A stretch of DNA of 64,000 bases, taken from contig JARFJB010002201.1 of NCBI GenBank assembly GCA_036346205.1, forward strand, positions 310,001 to 374,000. Direction: 5' to 3'. The notes under the pieces are model-generated. The model was not told where the DNA came from. It saw only the letters and a program-made list of their open reading frames with translations, and did not search any database. Position numbers and translations under genes: made by a program. The stretch is from Vesta saturnalis. Lineage: Eukaryota > Arthropoda > Insecta > Coleoptera > Lampyridae. Position 1 is the first letter of the stretch. Every line of letters begins with the position of its first letter. Of this stretch, positions 1-11,582 are shown in pieces.

Positions 1-123
1 ATTACATCTACATCACCTCTAAATCCTGATACTCAAGATTCTGTTAACATTCCGGCATCTAATACAATTCCAAATTCAACGTCATATCTTGAATCTGCAA
101 ATCGAAGCAGAACTCGTTCATGA
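1..123 (+). pseudogene. C-terminal tail of a Penelope-like ORF (partial, runs off the window)
   Basis: Frame 1 is open from base 1 to a TGA at 121-123, giving about 40 residues that are Ser/Asn/Pro-rich and end in a basic NRSRTRS stretch. No catalytic domain is visible. The assignment to a Penelope-like retroelement is an inference: a hammerhead-like motif follows about 50 bp downstream, which is where Penelope elements carry such motifs, and three other Penelope fragments lie in the window. It could instead be the end of any retroelement ORF. Upstream sequence would decide. Confidence 0.35.
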
Positions 124-170
124 AAATTATTATAATTAATTAGTTAACTTGTTTCATTTTTCATATACTA

Positions 171-224
171 AATATCATTCTTGACAAAGGGACATAGTAA
201 GTCCCCGAAACGTTGAATATTATA
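171..224 (+). ncRNA. Degenerate hammerhead ribozyme-like motif
   Basis: Seen directly: stem II GGGAC (189-193) with GTCCC (201-205), then GAAA (207-210), then the palindrome ACGT (210-213) and T214 in the cleavage-site position. Helix I forms between 172-180 and 215-223 with 7 of 9 pairs. The CUGANGA core is present only as TTGACAA (181-187), so the C3 and G8 positions are changed and self-cleavage is unlikely. A self-complementary ACGU stem III matches the short-stem type I hammerheads described in Penelope-like elements, which are thought to act as dimers. Confidence 0.45.
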
Positions 225-299
225 TATTTTCACGTTAATAAGCACAAGTTGTTCCGAATAATGTCTTTATTGAATAATACTACTTGTGGAAATTTGAAT

Positions 300-615
300 A
301 TAGTCTGTAAAATAAGATTTTCTATTTGCTTAGCTTTATTACTCTGAGACATTGAATATACATCCGTTTCTTTCTAACGTTTGGGTTTCAATAGAAACGT
401 ACGCGACTTAAGTGAAAGCGTAAATCACCTGCTCAATGACTTAAGACCGCTCGAGAGGTAAACACAATGGAATTTTAATTCTATTCAGAAGTTATAAAAC
501 GTTTGGTAACTTCTGGAATAGGATTACATTTCCATTGTCGCGAGAAAGAAAAGGCTGTATATTTCCAATGTCTCAGAGTAATAAAGCGCTAAGCAAATAG
601 AAAATCTTATTTTAC

Positions 616-621
<6 letters not shown>
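300..621. mobile_element. MITE with about 54-bp terminal inverted repeats
   Basis: Bases 301-354 (starting TAGTCTGTAAAATAAG) are the near-exact reverse complement of 568-621. The roughly 210-bp interior has no ORF. The right end abuts a (TA)n tract, as for several other elements here. Size and structure fit a non-autonomous DNA transposon; the superfamily is not clear. Confidence 0.7.

Positions 622-675
<54 letters not shown>
619..675. repeat. (TA)n microsatellite
   Basis: About 57 bp of perfect AT alternation directly following the MITE terminus. Confidence 0.95.
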
Positions 676-676
<1 letters not shown>

Positions 677-1138
677 GTCGCTTTAAGTGAATGATCCTAT
701 TCCACTAACACCAAGATTTGAGTTACAGGATTAAAATAGTATAAAAACAAAAACTGCATTAGTTAACTTAGGAAAATTTTATTGAACTGCAATTTAATGT
801 TCTATACAATCAAAATAAATCATTATACAGTATATTGTAAAGAATTTATTATTTATTTAAGTTATTTTTAATTTATAAGTGCCTTAGAACCTTTCGCTAC
901 GTTTATTTATGAAGAATTAATTAAATTTTCAGAATGATGAAAAGACCTAAGCTAAGTAGATTTTATTAACAAAATATTGCAGTAATGGATCAAACTGATA
1001 CTGTTAACATTGTTATTGAATTATATTTTGTCAACTACTATGAACTACTTTATTTGTATTATCCTCTCTATTTTTCTGCACGCTACGCGTTACCACTCAT
1101 TTTCTTCTGACGAAGTCTCCGTAACTTCAGTTCGTTCT
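676..1138. other. AT-rich spacer, nothing recognised
   Basis: No coding pattern, inverted repeat or RNA motif stands out. Confidence 0.5.
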
Positions 1139-3441
1139 TTAACGATTCATAAAATGAATGATACGATGCTGGAATGGTATTGTTGTGACAAAATCGAAGA
1201 TTGGCAGAGATTCTGTGTACAGTTTAGCAATTTCTTTTGTAATGGAAGTCGTTTCCCTTCTTTTAGCTACTCTTTTTACTGTAATGCTTCGAAATTCTGG
1301 ATCACTAACTTTTCCTTGAAAAAGATGCAAATTTCCTACACTGCAACCATTTTACTTTAAGTCAGTTTAGGTTCCCACCATCGTCACATTTCTTTTTATT
1401 GGTGATAACTTCAGCCGAAAAGCTTTTAAAATGTAAGAATACAGAATAGTCCATTTCAACTACCTTGTAGAATGGCTTTTGAGTTTTAGCTGTTCGAGCA
1501 ACAGTATACCATCCATCGGGGGTAAAAATATCTACCTTGTTGCCTCTATATTCTATAGCGGAATGGCCGCTGTCGTATTCCATTTCGGAGTGTCCTGACT
1601 ATATATTTTTGGTGGATCACTTTAATGGGCGTTACATCTCGAAGAAACATAGCTGCGTTTATACAGTTGTGGTTTTGACCAGAAGCTGTATCAGCATAAA
1701 AAGTAGCTTCTTGTATTTCTGGAAGGTAAAGGACGTTTTCCAAAGACACGTAGCTATTTCGGAAGATCCTTTCGACAACACCTTCATGCCACATAAAATT
1801 TACAGCTTCAGGATTACCCAAATTACATGTGGTGAAATTAAAAGTTTTCCTATATTCAGTGACGGTGTCACTAAAATTTTCTCCATATCCATTCTGAAAC
1901 AAATAAATAAACTTCTGATTTAGCTCTAGTCTTATAGCTTCTTTGTGTTTCCGTGCTTCCCGTCTCCTAGACAAATGTAAATCCATTTCTGCTTGTAATG
2001 TTTCTCTTTCGATCTGAGATTTGTTCTTAAAAGAGTAGTCTTTTTTTGGCCTATGAAAACCAAAATTAAATTCTGTAGTGAATTTTTTTATAAAAACTGG
2101 CTTTCTCAGGAATTAGCCACATTCTGTGCAGTACTCTTATAATTACTGTAGAGACTATTTGCAGACAAACCAGAAGCAAGATACTTCCTCTTGGTAGAAC
2201 TCCGACAGTAGTGTGATGATACTACAGATAAGGACTTTATATGAGACCTTATAATGCCTTTTACTCCTTCTGATTTCTTTTGTGGTGGAGTTTTCTTGCC
2301 CCTTTATCTGGCTCAAAGTTGAAAGAAAGAAGTATCGACAGACTTGATGGGAAATATGGTCTACTGTTAATGTCTAAACATTAGTAAATTTTCTGCGACT
2401 TCCATAAAGGAATTTTTTTACATGTTTAGCAAGATAATTCCATCTCAACTCTTCAGTCTCTAGTTTTAAGAAATTTTTTTAAATATTTTCCCTTTGATCT
2501 TTTGTGAAGTGTGTATTGCGTTTGTAGTGACAATGACATAGTATATTATCTTTCACACTTTTAGCTCTATTGGGTACTCCTTTTTGAGTCATGTAGAATT
2601 TACCTTCCATTCTTAATTTCTGTTGAACTTTGCGTTTCCATTTTTTTTTGATCTCGTGTCCTTTTTCTTGTCACAGTGTTATTAGTTTTTTCTCTTTCTA
2701 TGTCTAAATTTTCCCTTATTTCTTCTACTAACTGCCCATTGTTAGTTTCTATTGATTCCAAATTTTCTTCGGAATCTGTAGATTCTTCGCCCGCTTTTTT
2801 TGGATAGTAGGTTTTACCATCGTCAAATAATACATCATCGCTGCTTTCAGAGTTTGGTTTTATGGCAGTTTCACCTGCAATTGACGTCGATGGCTGACCA
2901 TAAAAAAATACGTTGTCTGAAATCGAAAATTATGCAACGAAAACGCTAATCCTTACTAAATAAAAGTAATTAAGGTTGGCTTATGATTTGTAGCAATACT
3001 TATGTTTTAGTTATTGCTTTCTGTATTGAACTACGACCGTTAATATACAGGGTGTATTATTAATGGCGCATAATAAGTCCGTAGCGTGATCATTCAATGA
3101 AATTTAAGGCTAAAACTACCAATGACAAAATGTCCTTCTGGGCTTAGTTCTTGAGATATTAGGTGTTAAAGTTTATAAAACTTGGCAACGTTGTCTTAGC
3201 ACACTACTGTTCTACGAAACTGTTTTCCAACTTGCATAGATACGAAAATGCACAATACATACTATTAATTGTTTTTAATATAAATGTTAGAATAAAATAA
3301 GCTTTCTTATATTTTCTCAATTTTCCTAAAGCAACCGGTGTTAACGTAGTATATTCTTTAACCTTATTATTTGGGTTCTCATCGATCTTCCCGCCAACAC
3401 TTTCTTCTTCACGAAGTTTCTTTAAAGCTTCTATTAACATT
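1139..3441 (-). pseudogene. Decayed transposon-encoded protein (GQN-motif family), multi-exon
   Basis: Fragments in several minus-strand frames line up as one gene. A possible first exon begins MSRGKRMLIEALKKL (about 3441-3290). An acceptor (TTTCAG) near 2930-2940 starts an acidic N-terminal region, followed by a basic/Cys segment with CHCHYKRNTHF (about 2530-2490). Then come FNFGFHRPKKDYSF (about 2075-2030), a conserved-looking body with NFMWHEG and a D-x3-GQNHN motif (1986-1546), and GWYTVARTAK and FYKVVEMD (1583-1362). I recall the order RPKKD, MWHEG, D-x3-GQN-x-N, GH-x3-E from an abundant insect transposon-associated protein family of unclear mechanism, possibly RNase H-fold. Frames change at about 1560, 2000 and 2600, so it is a relic. 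No terminal repeats were found. Confidence 0.5.
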
Positions 3442-3855
3442 CGTTTACCTCTAGACATTTTAAATTCAGACACCAATATAACAGTTACCTAATATTTTTA
3501 AATTAGTAAAGAGTACAATTCTCTAGATTCACAATACCTCAAACACGCAAACAAAATAAAACTGATAATCAGCAGTGCTGCCACAAATTAAACATTAATC
3601 GTTTATGTGGTTTAGAACTCTTAACAACTCTAGAATTATTCGAGCACTACCTTCAAATCCAGTGGTGAATGGAACTCAGGCATTAGAACATTCACAAATA
3701 TTTTTGTGGCGTAGAGCTTTTCACACAATATTATTTTTATTATTGCTTGATTAATAACATAGAACTCTTCACCAATATAAAGTTTAGACTTTTAAACTCT
3801 GCCAAAGTTATGTCTAATTTGAAATATTTGTGGATTAGGACCATTCACTTCAAAG

Positions 3856-3858
<3 letters not shown>

Positions 3859-3928
<70 letters not shown>
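3859..3928. repeat. (TA)n microsatellite
   Basis: About 70 bp of TA alternation. It directly borders the left end of the mariner-like element that follows. Confidence 0.95.
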
Positions 3929-3931
<3 letters not shown>

Positions 3932-6087
3932 GTGTCCACAAACTCTTTTCACAAAAGAAAACTGCAGATTCTAGAGCCGATTTTATGTCGATTTAACGTA
4001 AATTATCTTAATACAAAATACTTCCTAAGAGAGTTGGAGCACTTGGAAGATGGCGCCTAACATCGGTTTAATTCAAATATCATCAAAATGGTTTTCTTTA
4101 AATGATAGCGTTCTGTACATTTATTTAGGAGAATAAGCCCAATCGTATGGCGTGAACATGATTTTTTAGTTGTACTCATAAGCGGCTCGTTTGGGCGACA
4201 TTGACATTGTTATCATAAATTTTTGTTTTCAAAATTTCGAAATTTTAACATAAAATTTAAAAATGTCGATTTTTTCATAAAAGAATGATACTCTTGTCTG
4301 AAGTCGCTAGGACGCGCCGTTTTCGAAATAAATTGATTTGAAATTTTCATGTGTTAACCATACTTTTATAAAATTAACTAACGAATTCATTTACAATTGC
4401 TATGGAAAATAAACAAAGTAGCAATTGCGTGAACGTCAAACGGCTCTCATGTCATAAATTAATTTTGCTTTACAAAGTAAGAAATAAACTCGGTTAAAAA
4501 TTAATCGTTTTAATACAAAAAAATGTTGCTGACACAATTGATAATAAAAAAAATTCAAAATTGCAACTGAAAGAATGAAACACAAAAAAACTGAATTACA
4601 AAAGATGCTCCACATGGCGACCATCCGTTTCTATGCACAAATTAATTCGTTTATGTAAAGATTGCCGAATTTGTGCAAAAATTCCCCCATTGCTCCTAAA
4701 TTCGTCGCAGGCATCCTGAACTCTTTTCCAAAGCTGATCGCGTGTTTCTATTGGTTGGGAATAAATCATTGATTTTAGATTTCTCCAAACACAAAAATCG
4801 CAAGGATTTAAATCTGGAGACCTCGCTGGCCAAGCAACCGGACCGCCTCTTCAGATCCATCGCTCTCGGTAATTGTTTTCTAAAAAAGTACGAACAGTTC
4901 TGCTATAGTGAGCCGGATAACCATCATGTAAAAACTACAAGTTTCGCCGAATATTCTGATTAATATCATCTAATACATCCGGTAAAGTATTTTGTAGAAT
5001 GTTGAGATATTCTTCGCCGTTTAAACGATTAGGTAATTCTACAGGTCCAAGCAAATTAATAATAGTGTGCATTGTGCATATTAAAAATTTTGTAAAAGCG
5101 GCTTCATCACAAAACAAAATATTAGCAAACAAATTTTGGTCTTGATTCCCTTTATTTTGCATCCAATTGGAAAAATCAACACGAGCAGGAAAATCACCTG
5201 CTTGCAAGGGTACAAGCTTTCCTTATGTAGAATGTTCCACAGAGAAGATTTTGACACATTGGGATACATTGCAGCCAACCTTCTTACGCTTATTTCGGGA
5301 TTGTATTCAATTTCCATTAAAATATCATCCTGATATTCTTCCATTACATCAGCATGCCTTCCCGTTACATTATTTTTAGGAATGACCGATCCTGTTTCCC
5401 TAATTCTTTGATTAAGAAGCGTAAATGATTTAGGAGCAGGACCTGGAAATTTATCTGAATATCTACGTGCTGCCGCCCGAGCGTTGGATTTCACTTCGCC
5501 GTATACTAAATCATATCGGCATATTCTTCGTTACTAAACGAAACCATTCTAACAATATTCAACTCTTTGTTTTTACCGAAATTTAACTAAACAATAAAAA
5601 ATATTTCACTTAAAACTATTTGACAATTTAACCTCAACTAGTATCTGTAATACTAGTTATTTTGACTTTCACGCAATTGTTATTTTGTTTATTTTCCATA
5701 GCCATCTTTCACAATTGTAAATGAATTCGTTAGTTAATTTTATAAAATTATGATTAACACATAAAAAGTTCAAATCGATTTATTTCGAAAACGGTGCGTC
5801 GTAGTGAATGCAGATAAGAGTATCATTCTTTTATGAAAAAATCGAAGTTTTTTAAAATTTTATGTTAAAATTGCGAAATTATGAAAAACAAAAAACTTAT
5901 GAATAACAATGTCCAATGCCTGGCCCAAACCAGCCGCCTATGAGTACAACTAAAAAATCATAAATCATAAAAATCATGTTAGGGCGCCATCTTCCAGGAG
6001 CTCCAGCTTTCTTAGGAAGTATTTTTGTATTAAGGTAATTTAAGTTAAATCGACATAAAATCATCTCTAGAATCTGCAGTTTTCTTG
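3929..6087. mobile_element. Mariner-like element 1 with about 450-bp TIRs
   Basis: The arm at about 3955-4440 is the reverse complement of about 5650-6085. Shared landmarks are AAAACTGCAGATTCTAGAG at the outer end and AAATGAATTCGTTAGTTAA further in. The left end reads CAGGTGTCCACAAACTC. The matching outer 25 bp are absent on the right, where the arm runs straight into (TA)n, so that terminus appears eroded. The interior holds one minus-strand transposase relic. Long TIRs around a Tc1/mariner-superfamily transposase are directly visible; mobility today is unlikely. Confidence 0.8.
4596..5547 (-). pseudogene. Tc1/mariner-superfamily transposase, D-D-D triad, inactivated
   Basis: Start MVSFSNEEYADM is at 5547. 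One frameshift follows, then YGEVKSNARAAARRY, the DUF4817-type helix-turn-helix seen in insect mariner relatives. The triad is visible as FCDEAAF, LHDGYPAHY and NPCDF, with 41 codons between the second and third Asp. The C-terminus reads CIETDGRHVEHLL and ends at 4596-4598. Defects are frameshifts near 5510 and 5200 and in-frame stops just before the second Asp and inside the RERWI motif. It would act as cut-and-paste transposase on the flanking TIRs. Its reading frame covers most of the element interior, with no other gene. Confidence 0.8.
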
Positions 6088-6104
6088 TATATATATATAT
6101 ATAT

Positions 6105-6177
<73 letters not shown>
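6088..6177. repeat. (TA)n tract between two mariner-like elements
   Basis: About 90 bp of imperfect TA repeat separates the right arm of element 1 from the left end of element 2. Confidence 0.95.
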
Positions 6178-6181
<4 letters not shown>

Positions 6182-6709
6182 GTTACAAAAAGTAGGTCAA
6201 TCCGTTAACCACATATTCTTTGGGACAAAATAAGGGACTTTTCTTATGTCACTTTTCATTTGAACGCTTCCTTTTCAATATACAGGGTGTCAAACTTCAC
6301 TTTTTAAAAGTGTATTTTTTATTATCTCTGGTGTGTTTAAGATATCGTTTTCAAATTTGGTAAAATCTTAATCTTTTCTAAGTGCACCTTCTGTATGATT
6401 TTAAGTAAAAAATTCAAAGAACTAATAGAAAAATAAGAGGGGTGTGGTAACCTTTAACCCCACATTTTTCTGACGAACGCCTATGAACGTTGCATCCATT
6501 TTTTGTAGTAGTTTGATGATTTATCTAACTTTTTTGGCTCTTGTAAACTTTTGATTTGATGCTTCCTTTATGACATACTTTTAGTTATTCGACTAGGTGT
6601 TGCGATTTTTTAACAATTTTTTTATTTTATTAATCAGAATAAATTCATAATAATAACTTAAAACAATCAATTGTGCTAATAATTATAATACGAAGTTGGA
6701 TGCAAATAA

Positions 6710-7849
6710 TTAAATTAAATGTTCGATGTGTCCACCACCTTCGCGAATGCACCTTCTGGCTCTTTTTATAACTGAAAACCGAATATTTTGGAAAATATTC
6801 GGTTTCAATCTAAATAGCTCTGCACCTTCTGCGATGCGATCCCGATTTTGATTTATTATTGGAACCGTATAAACAAAATCTTTCATGAATCCCAAAACTG
6901 AAGTCCAGTAGATGTAAGTCGAACGAGGTCCAATGAATAGGCGCATCCTGTCCCCGACCAATCCAGTGATTAGGAAATATTGGTTCAAGTGATTCCGAAC
7001 ATTATTGCCATAATGTGGCGGAGCTCCGTCAAGTTGAAACCACATATTTTGACGAATAGCTGTAGGTACGTCATCAAGTAAATTTGTAAACTCATTTTGT
7101 AAAAAAAATAAAAAATGTTCGGCATTTAAGTTTGGTGGCAAAATACCGGACCTAAAAGAAAATTGTCTAAAATTCCTGCCCACACGTTTACTTTAAAATT
7201 TACTTGATGACTGGTCTCTACAAGAGCTCTTGGATTTTCATCTGCCCAAACATGGGTGTTGTGGATATTCGTTATACCATTTCGCGTAAAGGTAGCTTCA
7301 TCCGAAAATAAAATGGATCTAACAAACCGGCGGTTACGGTTATTTTCATTACAGAGCCAGTTGCAAAAGATGTTTCTTGCCTGAAAATCTTGCGGCAATA
7401 AGTTCTGTACTCTATGCACATGATATGGATGTAATGAGTGACGTTTTAAAATTCTATGCACGTCTGTCGAATTTATATCATTTCCAATCTGTCGAGCTAT
7501 AATCCTAGTACTAGTACTCGGATTTTGTTCAACTATTTGCAAAATTTGTTCCTCTTGATTTGGTGTAACTTTACGTGGCCGTCCACATGTTCCTATTCGT
7601 TGTTCTTTGAATTTTGCAGTGTCTCTTAGGCGGCGTACTAAATTTAAGAAAAATTTCTTTATGGGATACCGATTTGGATACATTTCTGCATAACGCCTTG
7701 AAGCTAAACTAGCATTAGCATCACATTTTCCTAAAGTGAGAATGATTATTCAAAATGTACAATCTAGAGATTTTATTTGAAATCTTACTCATAATTAAAA
7801 TCATATCAGTCATTTCAGAAAATTCCAAAATATTTTCTCTATTGGCCAT
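6710..7849 (-). pseudogene. Mariner-like transposase with one intron, frameshifted
   Basis: Exon 1 (7789-7849) encodes MANRENILEFSEMTDMIL. A 58-bp intron (7788-7731) has donor A|GTAAGA and acceptor CTTTAG. Exon 2 resumes in frame with KCDANASLASRRYAEMYP, the DUF4817 pattern. A second HTH region (RPRKVTPNQEEQI) precedes FSDEATF (first Asp) and QLDGAPPHY (second Asp). A frameshift near 7180 and another near 6960 break the frame. The expected third Asp motif lies in the shifted frame. The C-terminus reads REGGGHIEHLI, ending at 6710. Apart from these shifts the family architecture is complete. Confidence 0.8.
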
Positions 7850-8384
7850 ACCTTATTATTCAGTTTAGCGTTTGAACTCAATGGTCGTTCGACATTTTTA
7901 CAGCGATTAATTTGCCAAACATTTGACAAGACGTTTAAAAATATTAGGTTTTCAATTATTTAAAAAATAAAAGGTGCAATCGCGAAGCTGTGGACGCATC
8001 GAACATTAAATTTTTTTCTATGCGACCTAGTATTGAACTATTAACTCAACTGATTGTTTTAAGCCATTATTATGGATTTATTTTAACTAAGCTTCTATAG
8101 GTAACTTTGTTATTATAACAGTTACAGAGTCGGTTAAATTAGCAATATTGGGCAGAATTTCAAACCAATCAAATGACGTTTTGAGTTTTAATCAGTGTTG
8201 CCAACTTTCGTAGTTATTTAGAAAAACTAAAACGAGCCGAATTTTCAAACTCAAATATCTTTGAAACCGTTGCAAATAAAGGTAAAATACAAGAGAAGTA
8301 ATTGACAGATATTGTTACGAACTTTATGATAAGCCTATTTTAAATCAATTTTGCATAATAAATAATAATAAATCAAAATCAATT

Positions 8385-8520
8385 GAGGATCGCATCACAG
8401 AAGGTGCAGAGATATTTAGATTGAAACCGAATATTTTCCAAAACATTCGGTTTTCAGTTATAAAAGAGCCAGAAGGTGCATTCGCGAAGGCGGTGGACAC
8501 TTCGAACATTTAATTTAATT
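8385..8520 (+). pseudogene. Duplicate transposase C-terminus in the right TIR
   Basis: This stretch is the inverted copy of 6710-6850. It still carries the codon pattern for the transposase end, such as GTGGACACTTCGAACATTTA near the stop. It has no upstream gene and is present only because the TIR extends into the coding region. Confidence 0.6.
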
Positions 8521-8957
8521 ATTTGCATCCAACTTCGTATTATAATTATTAGCACAATTGATTGTTTTAAGTTATTATTATGAATTTATTCTGATTAATA
8601 AAATAAAAAATGTTAAAAAATCGCAACACCTAGTCGAATAACTAAAGTATGTCATAAAGGAAGCATCAAATCAAAAGTTTACAAGAGCCAAAAAGTTAGA
8701 TAAATCATCAAACTACTACAAAAATTGATGCAACGTTCATAGGCGTTCGTCAGAATAAATGGAGGTTAAAGGTTACCACACCCTCTTATTTTTCTATTAG
8801 TTCTTTGAATTTCTTAAAACACACCAGAGATAATAAAAAGTTTGACACCCTGTATATCGAAAAGGAAGCGTTCAAATGAAAAGTGACATAAGAAAAGTCC
8901 CTTATTTTGTCTCAAAGAATATGTGGTTAACGGATTGGCCTACTTTTTGTAACACCT

Positions 8958-8958
8958 G

Positions 8959-8996
<38 letters not shown>

Positions 8997-8997
8997 G
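8958..8997. repeat. (TA)n microsatellite
   Basis: A 40-bp TA tract abutting the right end of mariner-like element 2. Confidence 0.95.
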
Positions 8998-11240
8998 ATA
9001 ATAAATAGATAAATGGATTTTTACAATTGAGGAAGCCAAAAATAATTTGTGCATTTTACTCTCTCTTCGAGTACCTAATTATGGTTTTTGGCTTTAATAA
9101 ATTGTTAATTTTATTATTTTAAAACAATTTTCAAGGGTAGCTTATAACAGTATAACAACTCTTTTGCATTATTTTAATATAAAGCCCGCAAACAAAATTT
9201 ACCCAATTTCTACTTTAAGGTTGACCATAATTGCTCTGTTTCATGGACTTTTATGTCAGAAAATGAATACTTTATGTCAGGTATGATCTCAAGTCTGTAG
9301 CGACACATCTTAGTACCTTTCGTATAACTGGTACCTAACGTATTGAATTGAATTTTTTTTAGTAATTAAGCACGTTTAATTCATAATGCGCATTATTATT
9401 TAATAAATTCGTTGTATTTAAAATCGAATTGATATTTATTGATTTTAATATATTTGATTAATAGCTTATTAAAAGAAAATTATATTTATTAGTATGGAAA
9501 ACACATGAATATTAATTGTATGATTTAATATAATAAGAACATGTATATAAACAAAGTTTTTTAACACATAAAGATTGCTAAAAATTGACGTAATATTGAC
9601 ATGACGGCATTGATACAATAACTTAGATTATAGTTGTGAGATGAAAAATTAACACTATTACAGCCTACAAGGTTCCTGTATCTCCTAAACGGTATATCCT
9701 GTTCGTATATCTTTTTTTGATTTGGATAAATTCCACAGTATTAATAATAATGCGATTCATTGTGGGCGATATTACATTAAGAAGACGAGGGGACATCCCA
9801 AGGTGTGGAACAGTGACCACTATTATGCAATATAATATTAAATACTTCTGAATGTCACCTTAACTGTAACGAATTTTATGCGATAATATTATGCAGTTAT
9901 TTTATTATGGAAAAATTTGAAGGTATTTTTTGTGGTTTTAGACAGTCACTCCTCAATTAACTCAGCAAAAAATTAAAATGCATTAGTAACGTTTTTAGGG
10001 GTCATTTTATTAAAAACTTCTAAAAGTGCCTTATAATGCAATCAAGCGCGACCAATAAGGTACCTAATGTTATGCAGATAATTTAATTTTAAATGAAGAT
10101 AATATGAAAATCAGAAAGTAAATAACCAAATCGAAAACAATTCTATTTACTTAGTTAGTGATGCATTCATTACCTGTCCCAATATCTTTTTTAAAGACTA
10201 AGAGTAATAAGAAGATAAGCTTCTATTAGCAACCAATAATGTTTTCTTAAGTTGTGATATTAAAAACTATGCATATTGATGTTTGTAGACATTTCAAAGA
10301 GCTTCAACACTGTAGATAATATAGATATCAGAATAGTTTTACCAAGTTTGCATTTTGTACCTAAAAATCAGTTTGAATATATTAAAAAACATTTCGCAAT
10401 TCTTGTAAACGCGTTTAATTTTTTTTTGTTTGGTTTAACATAATAAACATAAACTAATTAAATTCAATTATACACTGTGCCCAAAATAAGAAGGGAATGT
10501 AAAGGAATATCAGAAACCATCAGATAGCAAGGGCATTAAATAGCGAAAGTTACGTTGGTAATTTATAGGCTCTTAGTTTGATGATAACCGTTATGGTTAT
10601 TTTGGAAATAGCGAAAAATTTCATTCCGTTGTAGTTCCTTTATTTTGAAGAAATGTTTCAAAATATCAGAAACATTCTTGCAGCATTTTCCTTTCTATTC
10701 TCATTTTAATTACAATGTTTCGGATTTTTGAAACCATCATCAAGTTCACTTTTTCTATGTATACCGTATTATATTTTAACCAATTCAGAAAATTATCTTG
10801 TTTTTCAATGATATACACTTATAGAAACAAAATAAAAACAACCCATCCAAATATTTATTTCAATCAATGTGGCAACATCGTACAACAAACTGAATGTCAT
10901 TTTATTTTCGAAAATTAAACATAGCAAACCTATTTGGTAAAATGCAACTCAAAAGGTTTTGGATAATTTCTTTAAAAAAATAATGTAATACAGTTATAAA
11001 CTGTTTAAAGTTTGTATAAAATGCTAGTACGCCGTGAATCTAAGACAAATGAAAAAGTTTTAGTTTAATATGGTTGTGACCTACATTAAAAATCAAAGAA
11101 AAATATCAGAAAAGTTAAAAAAATCGCAATAGGAATGTTGGAGATTGTGTGAGTAAAATGCACATTTACAATTGGTATGAAGGCAGTGGCGGTTAGTACA
11201 TCTGTGTTGCAGCGCTGTAGAGCGCAAAACATGTAGAAAC
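8998..11240. other. AT-rich noncoding stretch
   Basis: About 2.2 kb without a convincing coding pattern. A 67-codon frame at 10715-10918 has no recognisable motif and low-complexity AT-driven composition. No TIR or tandem structure was noticed. Confidence 0.5.
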
Positions 11241-11580
11241 AATTTATTACAAGTTTTGTTATGAACGAATAAGTTCAAAGGTAAATATGTGATTAAAAAT
11301 TATTATTAATTTTATTAAATACATAAATAAAAAGTTTACCTCGAGTAGGATTTGAACCTACGACCTGTACTTTGCTAGAGTACCGCGCTAACCATCTGCG
11401 CCATCGAGATTCAAGCCCCAATCGATGCAAATTTTGTCTTCATGTATGTAGAAGTGATGTAAATTCTAAATATAATGAGATTACAATCAAATTACTTATA
11501 GTAATGGAATGTGAGTCTGCAATATCGCAAGGATTCACACATACCAAAGCAACTTGACTAATATTAATTTATTACAAGTT
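11241..11580. repeat. Segment bounded by a 15-bp direct repeat
   Basis: AATTTATTACAAGTT occurs exactly at 11241-11255 and 11566-11580, enclosing 310 bp that contain a tRNA-like sequence. This could be a target-site duplication around a small retroelement. However, the tRNA-like part is not at an end and there is no A-tail, so this reading is weak. Confidence 0.4.
11338..11410 (-). tRNA. tRNA-like cloverleaf, anticodon AGC by position, probable pseudogene
   Basis: Read on the minus strand, all four helices form. The acceptor is ATCTCGA/TCGAGGT (7 pairs, one wobble), the D stem GCGC/GCGC, the anticodon stem GTACT/AGTAC with loop CTAGCAA, and the T stem GTAGG/CCTAC with loop TTCAAAT. The A-box (TGGCGCAGATGG) and B-box (GGTTCAAATCC) match RNA polymerase III promoters. 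The anticodon position reads AGC (Ala), but the G3:U70 pair expected of tRNA-Ala is a C:G pair here. A genuine tRNA-Ala is therefore unlikely. It may be a tRNA-derived repeat or a diverged tRNA gene. Confidence 0.6.
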
Positions 11581-11582
11581 AT

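Larger units (their letters stand above)
6178..8957. mobile_element. Mariner-like element 2 with about 600-bp TIRs
   Basis: The left end AGGTGTTACAAAAAGTAGG and the right end CCTACTTTTTGTAACACCT are exact inverted ends, and both touch (TA)n. Similarity continues inward to about 6850 on the left and 8385 on the right, with a small deletion in the right arm. The inverted repeat includes the codons for the transposase C-terminus, so the last part of the gene exists twice in opposite orientation. A sub-motif CAGGGTGTCAAACTT lies about 110 bp inside the left arm. Confidence 0.85.

Noticed and set aside
3046..3200. Lone TATACAGGGTGTATTATTAA element end
   Set aside because: No inverted partner located; insufficient to call an element.
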